DNA from: Halieaceae bacterium
Lineage (GTDB): Bacteria; Pseudomonadota; Gammaproteobacteria; Pseudomonadales; Halieaceae
DNA: 38,334 nt
Assembly: GCA_028277365.1 (NCBI GenBank)
Contig: JANQGK010000300.1
Coordinates: forward strand, 1 to 38,334
Direction of reading: 5' to 3'
In this document: in pieces, positions 7,687 to 15,342 of the stretch
How the letters are laid out: every line of letters begins with the position of its first letter
How positions within the stretch are numbered: position 1 is the stretch's first letter
Position numbers and translations under genes: made by a program
Notes under the pieces: model-generated
What the model was told of the DNA's origin: nothing
Databases searched by the model: none
What the model saw: the letters and a program-made list of their open reading frames with translations, nothing else

Positions 7687-8829
7687 ATGTCTAATGAACT
7701 GAGTTTCAGCGACGAACAGGCCATGATTCTCGACAGCGCTCGGGAGTTCTGCCGGGAAAAATCCCCGGTATCCGCAGTGCGCGCGTTGCTGGACAGCGAG
7801 AGCGGTTTCGACTCCGCTACCTGGGAGGAAATGGTTGCCCTGGGCTGGCCTTCGTTAGCCGTTCCCGAGGAGTACGGCGGCGCCGGCCTGGGTTTCGGCA
7901 GTATCGTGCCGATTGCCGAGAGCATGGGCCGGGCCCTGCTGTCTACGCCCCTGTTCAGCACCACGCTGGCCGCCCAGGCCATCCTCCGTGCCGGCCGGCC
8001 CGGGCACAAGGAACAGTGGCTTTCGCAGCTGGCGGCGGGCACACCCGCCACCGTGGCGCTGCTGGATGGCGGTGATTGGGGCGTGGAGAACACAAGCTGT
8101 GCCGCCACCCGCGATGGCGACAACATTACCCTCAGCGGAGAGAAATGGTTCGTGGCCGATGCTGGTGTGGCCCAGGTTTTCGTGGTCTGGTGCGAACTGG
8201 GCGGTGAGAGTGCGCTGCTGTTGGTGGAGCGCGACCAGCTCGCTGCGGATGCTATTAAACCGCACACGTTGCTGGACGAAACCAAGCGCGCCGCCCGGGT
8301 CAGCTTCGAGGGTGTCAGCGTAGCCGCCGGGCAGCTGCTGGACGCCGGCAAGGCCGATGCAGTGCTGCGCGACCTGCGACTGTTGGGCTCCCTGCTGGTG
8401 GCCGCTGAGGCCACCGGTAGCACTGGCGCCTGTCTGGACACGGTGGTGGACTATCTGAAGACCCGCAAGCAGTTCGGCAAACTGATTGGTTCCTATCAGG
8501 CGCTGAAGCATCCCACGGTGGATGTCCTCTGCAAGCTGGATGCGGCCCGCAGCCTCATCTACCACGCGGCAACGCTGCTGGAGGAAGCAGCGGCGGGTGC
8601 CGAGCTCGATCGCGACGCGGAGGTGGCCTGCCGGATGGCCAAGGCGCAGGCGGTGGATGCCTTGACCTTTGCCGGTGACCGCGCGGTGCAGTTCCACGGC
8701 GGCATGGGTTTTACCTACGAGTGCGACGCCCAGCTCTACATCCGCCGCGCCCAGTACTCCCAGCAGCAGTTCGGCGATGCCTGGCACCACCGCACGCGCC
8801 TGGCTACGCTGCTGCTGGACGCCGCCTGA
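7687..8829 (+). CDS. Acyl-CoA dehydrogenase, probable non-catalytic partner subunit
   Basis: A 380-residue acyl-CoA dehydrogenase homologue starting 12 bases after the preceding ACAD gene. The C-terminal region has the FAD-binding segment QFHGGMGFTYE followed by LYIRRAQ, typical of the short partner in FadE-type pairs. Aligned back from the QFGK motif, the helix-G catalytic position is occupied by Gly, and no YEGT-type C-terminal Glu is present. It therefore probably contributes FAD or structural contacts to a heterotetramer rather than its own base. The N-terminal domain (SFSDEQAMILDSAREFC) and middle domain are intact and full length, so it is not a pseudogene. Confidence 0.9.
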   Translation: MSNELSFSDEQAMILDSAREFCREKSPVSAVRALLDSESGFDSATWEEMVALGWPSLAVPEEYGGAGLGFGSIVPIAESMGRALLSTPLFSTTLAAQAILRAGRPGHKEQWLSQLAAGTPATVALLDGGDWGVENTSCAATRDGDNITLSGEKWFVADAGVAQVFVVWCELGGESALLLVERDQLAADAIKPHTLLDETKRAARVSFEGVSVAAGQLLDAGKADAVLRDLRLLGSLLVAAEATGSTGACLDTVVDYLKTRKQFGKLIGSYQALKHPTVDVLCKLDAARSLIYHAATLLEEAAAGAELDRDAEVACRMAKAQAVDALTFAGDRAVQFHGGMGFTYECDAQLYIRRAQYSQQQFGDAWHHRTRLATLLLDAA

Positions 8830-8923
8830 TGGGTGGGCAGCTCGCGTTTTTGAGCGCTTTATTTGAACCGGACACCACTCTTTCCAGCATAGACGTGGTC
8901 TGTCCCCATTTTAAGGAGGAGTG

Positions 8924-9706
8924 ATGAAAGACTTGTTTGATGTAAGCGGCAAGGTGGCCGTAGTCACCGGCGGCAGCACCGGCATCGGTGCAATGATTGC
9001 CCGGGGTTTTGTCGAGAACGGCGTAAAAACCTACATCACCGCCCGCAAGCAGCCGCAGCTGGACGAAACGGCGGCGGCGCTCAACGAGCTGGCTGAGGGA
9101 GAGGGCAGTTGCGTTGCTATCCAGTCTGACCTCTCCTGCATGGAGGGCGTCAACGCCTTTGCCGATGCGGTACTGGCGCAGGAAGACAAGATCGACATTG
9201 TTATCAATAACGCCGGTGCCACCTGGGACGCGCCGGTGGACGAGTTTCCGGAAAGCGGCTGGGACAAGGTCATGGACCTCAACGTGAAGTCCATTTTCTT
9301 CCTGACCCAGCGCTTCCTGCCCGCGCTGCGAGCGGCGGGCAGCCAGGACGACCCGGCGCGGGTGGTGAACATCGCCTCCATCAACGGCATTACCCATCCG
9401 GGCATGAACAACTACTCCTACTCGGCCAGCAAGGCCGCCGTGATTCAGCTCACCCGGCATATGGCGGCGGACCTGGGCCCCGAGCACATTAATATCAACG
9501 GCATCGCGCCGGGCTTTTTCCCCAGCAAGATGACCGCTTTCCTGTTGCCTGAAGACCCGGAGGAGATGGAGGTGGACCAACCCATCCGCCGCCTCGGCCG
9601 TCCTGAAGATGCCGCCGGCACCACAATTTACCTGTGTTCCAAGGCCAGCAACTACTTATGCGGCCACACCATCGTCATGGACGGTGGCGTCATCGCGGCC
9701 TCCTGA
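8924..9706 (+). CDS. SDR family oxidoreductase (first of three)
   Basis: A 260-residue classical short-chain dehydrogenase. The cofactor motif TGGSTGIG is at residues 15-22, NNAG is near 96-99, and the active-site set is Ser152, Tyr166 and Lys170 (YSYSASK). It should reversibly oxidise a hydroxyl group with NAD(P), perhaps a 3-hydroxyacyl-CoA. ATG 8924 is chosen over GTG 8921 because AAGGAGGA at 8912-8919 gives normal spacing only to the ATG. A 94-base gap before the gene is the largest in this operon and could hold an internal promoter, though I see no convincing one. Confidence 0.92.
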   Translation: MKDLFDVSGKVAVVTGGSTGIGAMIARGFVENGVKTYITARKQPQLDETAAALNELAEGEGSCVAIQSDLSCMEGVNAFADAVLAQEDKIDIVINNAGATWDAPVDEFPESGWDKVMDLNVKSIFFLTQRFLPALRAAGSQDDPARVVNIASINGITHPGMNNYSYSASKAAVIQLTRHMAADLGPEHININGIAPGFFPSKMTAFLLPEDPEEMEVDQPIRRLGRPEDAAGTTIYLCSKASNYLCGHTIVMDGGVIAAS

Positions 9707-9720
9707 TCGGGGAGACAGCC

Positions 9721-10497
9721 ATGCCACTTACCAAACTCAGCCGCTCCGTACGCGGCAGCCGGGTGCTGATTACCGGGGCCGCCAGCGGTATCGGCCGCGC
9801 CACCGCCAGCCTGTTTGCCGACGAGGGCGCGGTACTGGCGTTGCTGGATCGCAACGTGGACGCGCTGGCTTCCCTCAAAGACGAGATCGAGTCGGAGGGT
9901 GGCAAAGCCTGCGTGTTCGAAGTCGACCTCAGCGAACGCGAACGGGTCACCGAGGTCGTGTCTGCCGCCATCAATGCGCTCGGTGGATTGGACGTTCTGG
10001 TCAACAACGCCGGCTTCGCGATCCCCGCGGCCATTGAGGCCGAGGACTATGCGGCTTCCTGGGACGCCTCGCTGGCGGTGATGGTGGAAGCCCAGGCCTG
10101 GGCGGCGCGCACCGCGCTACCGGCCCTGCGTCAGGCCGAGCATCCGCGCATTATCAACCTGTCGTCGACTGAGGGCCTGGGCGCTACCCGCTTCAATAGT
10201 GCCTACGTGGTGGCCAAGCATGCTGCTATGGGGCTGACCCGGGCGCTGGCGGTGGATCTGGGCAAGGAGGGTATTACCGTCAACGCCGTGTGCCCGGGGC
10301 CGGTGCGCACCGGTATCACCGAGGCCATACCCGAGGACGACAAGCAGGCTTTTGCCCAGCGCAGAACCGCTTTGCGCCGCTACGCCGACCCCGAAGAAAT
10401 CGCTCACGCCATCCTGCACCTGGCCCTGCCGGCCTCGAGCTTCATCACTGGCTCCGCCCTGGTGGTAGACGGTGGCGTCACCATCCGCAACGCCTGA
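9721..10497 (+). CDS. SDR family oxidoreductase (second of three)
   Basis: A 258-residue classical SDR. The cofactor motif TGAASGIG begins at residue 18, NNAG is at 95-98, the catalytic Ser is in INLSS (148-149), and Tyr162 and Lys166 form the YxxxK motif. The C-terminus has the usual ITGSALVVDGG strand. ATG 9721 follows GGGGAGA; an upstream in-frame extension to 9634 would lie inside the previous gene and is rejected. Fourteen bases separate it from the first SDR gene, so the two are surely co-transcribed. Substrate unknown. Confidence 0.92.
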   Translation: MPLTKLSRSVRGSRVLITGAASGIGRATASLFADEGAVLALLDRNVDALASLKDEIESEGGKACVFEVDLSERERVTEVVSAAINALGGLDVLVNNAGFAIPAAIEAEDYAASWDASLAVMVEAQAWAARTALPALRQAEHPRIINLSSTEGLGATRFNSAYVVAKHAAMGLTRALAVDLGKEGITVNAVCPGPVRTGITEAIPEDDKQAFAQRRTALRRYADPEEIAHAILHLALPASSFITGSALVVDGGVTIRNA

Positions 10498-10507
10498 GGA
10501 GCGTGCT

Positions 10508-11278
10508 ATGAACACTGAAAAAACCGCCGCCCATTTCGATCTGAGCGGCAAGATTGTCGTGGTCACCGGCGGCAGCCGCGGCCTGGGCCTGGCCATGAGC
10601 CGGGCCTTCGCCGAGGCCGGTGCCACGGTGGTGGTGAGCTCCCGCAAACAGGATGCGTGCGATGCCGCTGCCGAGGACATTGCCGCCGCCAGCGGCCAGG
10701 ACTGCGTCGGCATTGCCTGCCATGTCGGTGACTGGGATGCCTGTGATGCGCTGGTGGAAGCGGTGTACGGGCGCTTCGGCCGCATTGATGTGCTGGTGAA
10801 CAACGCCGGCATGTCGCCGCTGTACCCGTCCCTCACCAGCGTCAGCCGGGAATTGTGGGACAAGGTGCTGGCCGTGAACCTGGCCGGTCCGTTCCGCCTG
10901 TCGGCGGTGGTCGGAGAGCGTATGGCAGCGGGTGAGGGCGGTAGCATCATCAACGTCAGCAGCATTGCCGCGGTGTCACCGACGCCAACCGAGGTGCCCT
11001 ACGGCACCGCCAAGGCGGGCCTTAACAACCTGACCCAATCCATCGCCCGGGCTTATGCGCCGAAAGTGCGCTGCAACTGCATTATGCCGGGGCCTTTCGC
11101 CACCGATATTTCCAAGGCCTGGACGCCGGAGGTGGTAGAGATGTTCAAGTCCATGGTGCCACTGGGGCGGGTCGGTGAGCCCGAGGAAGTTGTGGGCGCG
11201 GCCCTGTTCCTGGCCAGCGACGCCGGCGGGTATACCACCGGTGCCGTTATCAAGATTGATGGTGGGGCCGCCTACTGA
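10508..11278 (+). CDS. SDR family oxidoreductase (third of three)
   Basis: A 256-residue classical SDR. TGGSRGLG is at residues 20-27, NNAG at 98-101, the catalytic Ser in NVSS (151-152), and Tyr165/Lys169 in YGTAK. ATG 10508 has GAGGAG at 10496-10501, partly overlapping the previous stop. It is the last gene of the rightward operon; its final 7 bases overlap the end of the convergent TetR gene. It resembles gluconate-dehydrogenase-like or FabG-like SDRs, but nothing visible fixes the substrate. Confidence 0.92.
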   Translation: MNTEKTAAHFDLSGKIVVVTGGSRGLGLAMSRAFAEAGATVVVSSRKQDACDAAAEDIAAASGQDCVGIACHVGDWDACDALVEAVYGRFGRIDVLVNNAGMSPLYPSLTSVSRELWDKVLAVNLAGPFRLSAVVGERMAAGEGGSIINVSSIAAVSPTPTEVPYGTAKAGLNNLTQSIARAYAPKVRCNCIMPGPFATDISKAWTPEVVEMFKSMVPLGRVGEPEEVVGAALFLASDAGGYTTGAVIKIDGGAAY

Positions 11279-11862
11279 AGGGCTGCTCGCACCAGACGGC
11301 GCAGTTCTCCCTCAAAGCAGGCGCGGGTGTTGGCCAGTTCGGCCCTGCCGAAAATATTGCCCAGGGTGGGCTGCGACACCGCGAAGTAATGGGCGGCCCC
11401 CAGTAGTTGGTAGATCAGCGCCAGTGACTGGGCACGGCTGCGCGGGCCGCTGCTTTGCACCGCCTGGGCCATACTTACGAGTTCTTCCAGGTAATCCTTC
11501 AGGTACCAGTTGCCGGCCTGGTCGGCACGTTGCTCGTTGTCCAACAGCTCGCGCATGATCAGCCGCGCGGAGTCCTGTTCCGCGATCTGGCCCCGGTACT
11601 GGGCCAACACCATCTCCTCAAGCTGCTCGGCGGGGGAGCTGACCCGTGTCCGGATGGTGTCGATGGATGTCGCCAGGCGTTCGCTGATGGCCCGCAGCAC
11701 CTCGCCGTAGAGTTTCTCCTTGTTGCCAAAGTGGTGCAGCAGAGCCTGCTTGGTCAGCCCCAGCTCCCGGGCAATGGTGGCAATGCTGGCGCCGTAGAAG
11801 CCTTTCTCGGCGAACAGATGCTCGGCGGCGGACAGGAACTGGTCTCGGGTGGTGGCGGTCAT
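11272..11862 (-). CDS. TetR/AcrR family transcriptional regulator
   Basis: A 196-residue one-component repressor. The N-terminal helix-turn-helix spans about residues 26-46 (SIATIARELGLTKQALLHHF), followed by KEKLYGEV typical of TetR proteins; the rest is the helical ligand-binding and dimer domain. It is transcribed away from the Rieske oxygenase gene, and the shared intergenic region holds two near-identical palindromes that are the likely operators. Its 3' end overlaps the last SDR gene. It may therefore control the Rieske gene and itself, and possibly the catabolic operon. The inducer is unknown; acyl-CoA-type ligands are common in such regulators. Confidence 0.92.
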   Translation of the reverse strand: MTATTRDQFLSAAEHLFAEKGFYGASIATIARELGLTKQALLHHFGNKEKLYGEVLRAISERLATSIDTIRTRVSSPAEQLEEMVLAQYRGQIAEQDSARLIMRELLDNEQRADQAGNWYLKDYLEELVSMAQAVQSSGPRSRAQSLALIYQLLGAAHYFAVSQPTLGNIFGRAELANTRACFEGELRRLVRAALQ

Positions 11863-11901
11863 GGAGGCCTCGGCAGCGTTTCGCGCAGTGTACGCCAGGA
11901 C

Positions 11902-11930
11902 TTGACAACTTACCAGTCGGTAAGTAGATT
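11902..11930 (+). promoter_or_regulatory. Sigma70-type promoter of the Rieske oxygenase gene
   Basis: A perfect -35 box TTGACA (11902-11907) is separated by 17 bases from TAGATT (11925-11930), a good -10 box. The spacer contains the first TetR-type palindrome, so bound repressor would block RNA polymerase directly. Confidence 0.75.
11909..11924. promoter_or_regulatory. Palindromic operator 1 for the TetR regulator
   Basis: The sequence CTTACCAGTCGGTAAG is a 6-bp inverted repeat with a 4-base centre. It lies exactly in the -35/-10 spacer and is matched by a second copy 24 bases downstream. The position next to a divergent TetR gene makes that protein the likely ligand. Confidence 0.75.
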
Positions 11931-11932
11931 GT

Positions 11933-11948
11933 CTTACCGAACGGTAAG
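11933..11948. promoter_or_regulatory. Palindromic operator 2 for the TetR regulator
   Basis: The sequence CTTACCGAACGGTAAG has the same six-base arms as operator 1 and a different centre. It starts 3 bases after the -10 box, so it covers the likely transcription start. The 24-bp centre-to-centre distance puts the sites a little over two helical turns apart. Confidence 0.75.
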
Positions 11949-11978
11949 CCTTTTTCTGAAATGAAGGTAGCTATCGCC

Positions 11979-13115
11979 ATGCTTAAAGATACCCAGGTTG
12001 AGCTCCTCCAGGAGCTGGTGGAACTGCACGACAACAAGGCCCCGTACCTGACGGAGCCCTGGACCCAGGTTGAAACGACGCGCTACACCGACCCCCAGCG
12101 CTTCGCACAGGAGAGAGAGCGCCTGTTCCTGGCAAGGCCGCTGATTGCTGCCCATGTCAGCGAACTACCGGGACCCGGCTGCTACAAAACCCTGGAGCTG
12201 GTCGGTAAACCTTTGCTACTGGTCCGCGATGAGAGTGGCACGGCGCGCTGCTTTATCAACGTCTGCCGCCATCGCGGCGCCCAACTGGTGGGTGAGCCGT
12301 CGGGCTGCAAGCATCGCTTCAGCTGCCCCTACCATGCCTGGACCTGGAACAGCAGCGGCAATCTGATTGGCGTTCCCCACGAGAAAACCGGTTTCCCGGA
12401 GTTAGACCGCCAGGCCTACCGGCTCACTGAGGTAGCGGTGGAAGAGCGGGCCGGCTGGATCTGGGTGCGACTGTCAGGCGCAGGCGAGATCGATGTGGCA
12501 GCCCACCTGGGTGAGCTCGACGGAGAGTTTGAGCGTATTGGTGCCGCTTCCCATGTAGTGTTTGACAGCACAGTCCGCGAGCTGAACTGCAACTGGAAAA
12601 TTCTGGTGGAAGGAGGGCTGGAGGCCTACCACTTCCGGGTGGCGCACCGGGACACCATCGCCCCACTGTTCCTCGACAACCTGTCCTCCTACCAGTGCCT
12701 CGGCCAGCATATGCGCTCGGTATTACCGCGCAGCACGCTGCCAGAGCTGGCCGGGGCCCCCAGCGCTGACTGGGACATCAACAAGCACGCCAACCTTCTG
12801 TACAGCCTCATGCCCGGCTCACAGTTCCTGGTGCAGGAAGATCATTTCGTGTGGATTCAGGGGATACCCATCGCACCTGACCTTACCCTGACCCGGCTGT
12901 CGACCATGATTCCCGCGGCGGCTAACACGCCTGAGGAGCAGAGCTATTGGCGGCGCAATCACGACCTGACGATGTACACCCTGGATGAGGATTTCGAGCT
13001 GGGAGAGTCGATCCAGCGCGGTCTGGACAGCGGCGCCAACCCTCACCTCAACTTTGGCCGCTTCGAGGGCGCGCTGGCCAGGTTCAACGCCGCGGTGGAT
13101 GAGGCCATCGCCTGA
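11979..13115 (+). CDS. Rieske non-heme iron ring-hydroxylating-type oxygenase, alpha subunit
   Basis: A 378-residue oxygenase component. The Rieske [2Fe-2S] ligands are Cys96, His98, Cys116 and His119 (CRHRG and CPYHAW). The mononuclear iron site is in LEAYHFRVAH: His218 and His223, with Asp339 in LDEDFELGE as the probable third ligand. The residue that bridges the two centres is Glu215 rather than the Asp of naphthalene dioxygenase, as in CntA/GbcA/Stc2-type enzymes acting on quaternary amines. No reductase or ferredoxin gene is adjacent. ATG 11979 has GAAGG upstream; ATG 11961 is in frame but lacks a ribosome binding site. The operator arrangement suggests TetR control. Substrate unknown. 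Confidence 0.88.
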   Translation: MLKDTQVELLQELVELHDNKAPYLTEPWTQVETTRYTDPQRFAQERERLFLARPLIAAHVSELPGPGCYKTLELVGKPLLLVRDESGTARCFINVCRHRGAQLVGEPSGCKHRFSCPYHAWTWNSSGNLIGVPHEKTGFPELDRQAYRLTEVAVEERAGWIWVRLSGAGEIDVAAHLGELDGEFERIGAASHVVFDSTVRELNCNWKILVEGGLEAYHFRVAHRDTIAPLFLDNLSSYQCLGQHMRSVLPRSTLPELAGAPSADWDINKHANLLYSLMPGSQFLVQEDHFVWIQGIPIAPDLTLTRLSTMIPAAANTPEEQSYWRRNHDLTMYTLDEDFELGESIQRGLDSGANPHLNFGRFEGALARFNAAVDEAIA

Positions 13116-13127
13116 CCGAGCTGGGGC

Positions 13128-13691
13128 CTAGACCAGCCCCGCCTCTTGCAGGATGTTCGCGCCACGGACCAGCTTGCGCAGGGTCTGCCCCAGTTCCTCG
13201 TGGGTGATGCTCACGGGGACGCAGGCGTTTACCGTATAGGTTCGCTCCGGCTTGATCGCGCAGGCCGCCTCCAGCTCAATGGCACCGTGACAGGTCCTGA
13301 GGGAAATGCGTACCGCACGCCGGTTGAAGGCCTTCACGGACTGGGCTCCCGAGGCCAGAAAAGTCGGCCAGTCGGTCAGCTTGCGCATTTTTCTGGCGCT
13401 CACACGTTTCGGTCGGTATCTCAGCAATGTATCCAGCGCCATGTAGCCCACTCTCGCATTGGGCAGCGGCTCTTCCTCTACCAGGGGTTCCGTCAGCTCC
13501 GCATGAATATCACCGGGGCGCCCGGTCAGCGCTGGGGCGAGAATGCGGCGCTCGTCGTAGAAGTAGATCACTCCGCGCAGCTCGTGCCCGTAGTGCGCAA
13601 CGAGCGCGAAGATCTCGGCACCGGTCCGGTCTGCCAGCACACGTCTTGAGACATCGGGACGGCGGTGACGTAGGCGACTGAGCAGGCTCAC
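13128..13691 (-). CDS. Uncharacterised 187-residue protein
   Basis: A protein of 187 residues with a basic N-terminus (RLRHRRPDVSRR), an acidic patch near ELTEPLVEEE, and a basic middle (RYRPKRVSARKMRK). I see no signal peptide, membrane segment or recognised motif, and do not know the family. It starts 13 bases downstream of the MltF-like gene on the same strand, so the two are probably co-transcribed. That raises a possible link to the cell envelope, but the sequence itself gives no support. Base composition matches the neighbours. It converges with the Rieske gene, leaving a 12-base gap. Confidence 0.7.
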   Translation of the reverse strand: MSLLSRLRHRRPDVSRRVLADRTGAEIFALVAHYGHELRGVIYFYDERRILAPALTGRPGDIHAELTEPLVEEEPLPNARVGYMALDTLLRYRPKRVSARKMRKLTDWPTFLASGAQSVKAFNRRAVRISLRTCHGAIELEAACAIKPERTYTVNACVPVSITHEELGQTLRKLVRGANILQEAGLV

Positions 13692-13704
13692 TGCGCTGAC
13701 CGAT

Positions 13705-15288
13705 TCAGGCCGCCGTGGCGAGGGATTCTTTGAGGGTGTCGCGGCTCAGGCGGTAGGCGACCCAGTATTTATAAATGTTGCTGACGTACTGCACGGTCTC
13801 GCGACCGATGCGCTTGGCGGCGATCACCTCGACGTTGTCGAACCACACGTTGGGGTCCAGACCCTGACGCTCCGCTTCGCGACGCAGGCGCGCCACCCGG
13901 GCGGGGCCGGCATTGTAGGCGGCGAAGGAGAACAGGGTCTTGTTAAGGTCCGACATGGGTTCATCTTCGAAGTAGCGGTCGCGAATGAAGCGCAGGTACT
14001 TGTTGCCGGCGTGGATGTTATCTTCCAGTTTGCTGATGTCGGGAATCCCCACATTCTTGTCGGCGGCAGTGCTGGGCAGCATCTGCATGATGCCCACGGC
14101 ACCGGTGCGGCTGCGCGCGCTGTGGTCCAGCCGCGATTCCTGGTAGGCCTGCGACATCACCATCAGCCAGTCGAAGTCGTACTGGGCGGCGTATTTCTGG
14201 AACAGGTGGGCGGTCTGGTTGAACTTCTTCATCTCCGGCGAGGCCAGGTGATTGCGGATGTAGATGTTCTCATCCAGGTAGCGCTTGAGCAGAATATTAC
14301 CCAGCAGTGTTCCCTCGCCGTTGCGACGCAGGAACTTGTCCACCATTTTTTTTAGCTCCGGCGAATCCTTGCGCATGGCCCAGGCGATGGAGCCGCCGTC
14401 GCGCAGCGCCACCTCGTTGTGGACGCGAATATCCTCAAAGATCTGCTCCCAGAACTGGGCCTTGTGGGAATCCATAACGATGGTGCCGATCAGCCCGGCA
14501 TTGACCATTTCCAGCAGGTCCTCGTCTTCCAGGTGCTCGTCCACCGCCACAATCTTGATCGGCGCCAGTCCGCGGTCAATCAGTTCACGGTTGGTCCGCT
14601 GCAGGCTCTCGTAGTAACTGCTGGACTGGCGGGTATGGACCACGCGCCCGGCGAGGTCGTTAACGCCGGCCACCGGCGCGACATGGGCGCCGGTCACTGC
14701 CACTTCGGTAACGTTGCGGTAGATGGGGCGGGAAAAGTCCACCTGGGTCTCTCGCTCGGGGGTTACCGTCAGGTTGGCCACCGCCACGTCGCCGTAGCCC
14801 GCTTCCAGGGCCGGCAGCAGCTGGTCGCGGGTGACCGGGATGAAGACCACGCGCAGCTTAATGGTCTTGGTCTGCAACTCCTTGTTGAGGAAATTCTCGA
14901 AGGCCACCAGGGCGTCGTGGGACAGGCCCCGCTGGGTAGCGCCGTCAAAAAAGTAGAAGGTCTTGCTATGGGTGACCAGGGCGCGCAGCACATTGGCCTC
15001 GCGCATCTCGGCAAACTTGCGCGGCGCGCGGTTGGTGACCTGGTCTAGGTAATCCAACGGCCGCTGCCCGTCGGCCAGGGGTACGGGACTGACGGCCTCG
15101 TCCCCGGCTTGCGCGGGCATCTGCGCCTGCTCTGCGGCGCCCGTTGCCGACGGGGCAGGGGTTGGTGCGCCGTCGCCGCGGTCCTGATAGAACACACCCA
15201 CCCCGATCAGCAGGGCGGCGAGGCCGATAATGAATGCGTATCCAAGCTTTCCCATAACGCTCCAAAGTACCACGGGTTTTGGTGGCAA
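13705..15288 (-). CDS. mltF: MltF-like membrane-bound lytic transglycosylase
   Basis: A 527-residue two-domain protein. An N-terminal hydrophobic segment (about residues 14-32) exports or anchors it. An ABC-type substrate-binding domain (SBP_bac_3) spans roughly 95-325, and a lytic transglycosylase SLT domain follows from about 360. The catalytic acid is probably Glu384 in QESRLD, followed by GAVGIMQMLPSTA and, later, the FAAYNAGPARV segment. It cleaves the glycan strands of peptidoglycan in the periplasm, forming anhydromuramyl ends; the binding domain is thought to be regulatory. The first methionine is uncertain: ATG 15255 (MGKLGYAF) is an equally good start. Upstream of the unknown 187-residue gene. 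Confidence 0.88.
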   Translation of the reverse strand: MPPKPVVLWSVMGKLGYAFIIGLAALLIGVGVFYQDRGDGAPTPAPSATGAAEQAQMPAQAGDEAVSPVPLADGQRPLDYLDQVTNRAPRKFAEMREANVLRALVTHSKTFYFFDGATQRGLSHDALVAFENFLNKELQTKTIKLRVVFIPVTRDQLLPALEAGYGDVAVANLTVTPERETQVDFSRPIYRNVTEVAVTGAHVAPVAGVNDLAGRVVHTRQSSSYYESLQRTNRELIDRGLAPIKIVAVDEHLEDEDLLEMVNAGLIGTIVMDSHKAQFWEQIFEDIRVHNEVALRDGGSIAWAMRKDSPELKKMVDKFLRRNGEGTLLGNILLKRYLDENIYIRNHLASPEMKKFNQTAHLFQKYAAQYDFDWLMVMSQAYQESRLDHSARSRTGAVGIMQMLPSTAADKNVGIPDISKLEDNIHAGNKYLRFIRDRYFEDEPMSDLNKTLFSFAAYNAGPARVARLRREAERQGLDPNVWFDNVEVIAAKRIGRETVQYVSNIYKYWVAYRLSRDTLKESLATAA

Positions 15289-15342
15289 GCGACTGAATGA
15301 ACTGGATTTTTTCGAAACCGAGGCGCCGCCTCAGCGGGTTCC

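Noticed and set aside
8863..8893. Promoter in the 94-base gap before the first SDR gene
   Set aside because: TTGAAC and CATAGA are 19 bases apart and the -10 match is poor.
13115..13136. GGGGC/GCCCC stem between the Rieske gene and the 187-residue gene
   Set aside because: The stem is short, includes a stop codon in the loop, and has no T-run on either side.
15320..15332. GAGGC-GCC-GCCTC hairpin as terminator of the MBL gene
   Set aside because: The stem is only 5 bp and the tract following it on the MBL strand is A-rich rather than T-rich.
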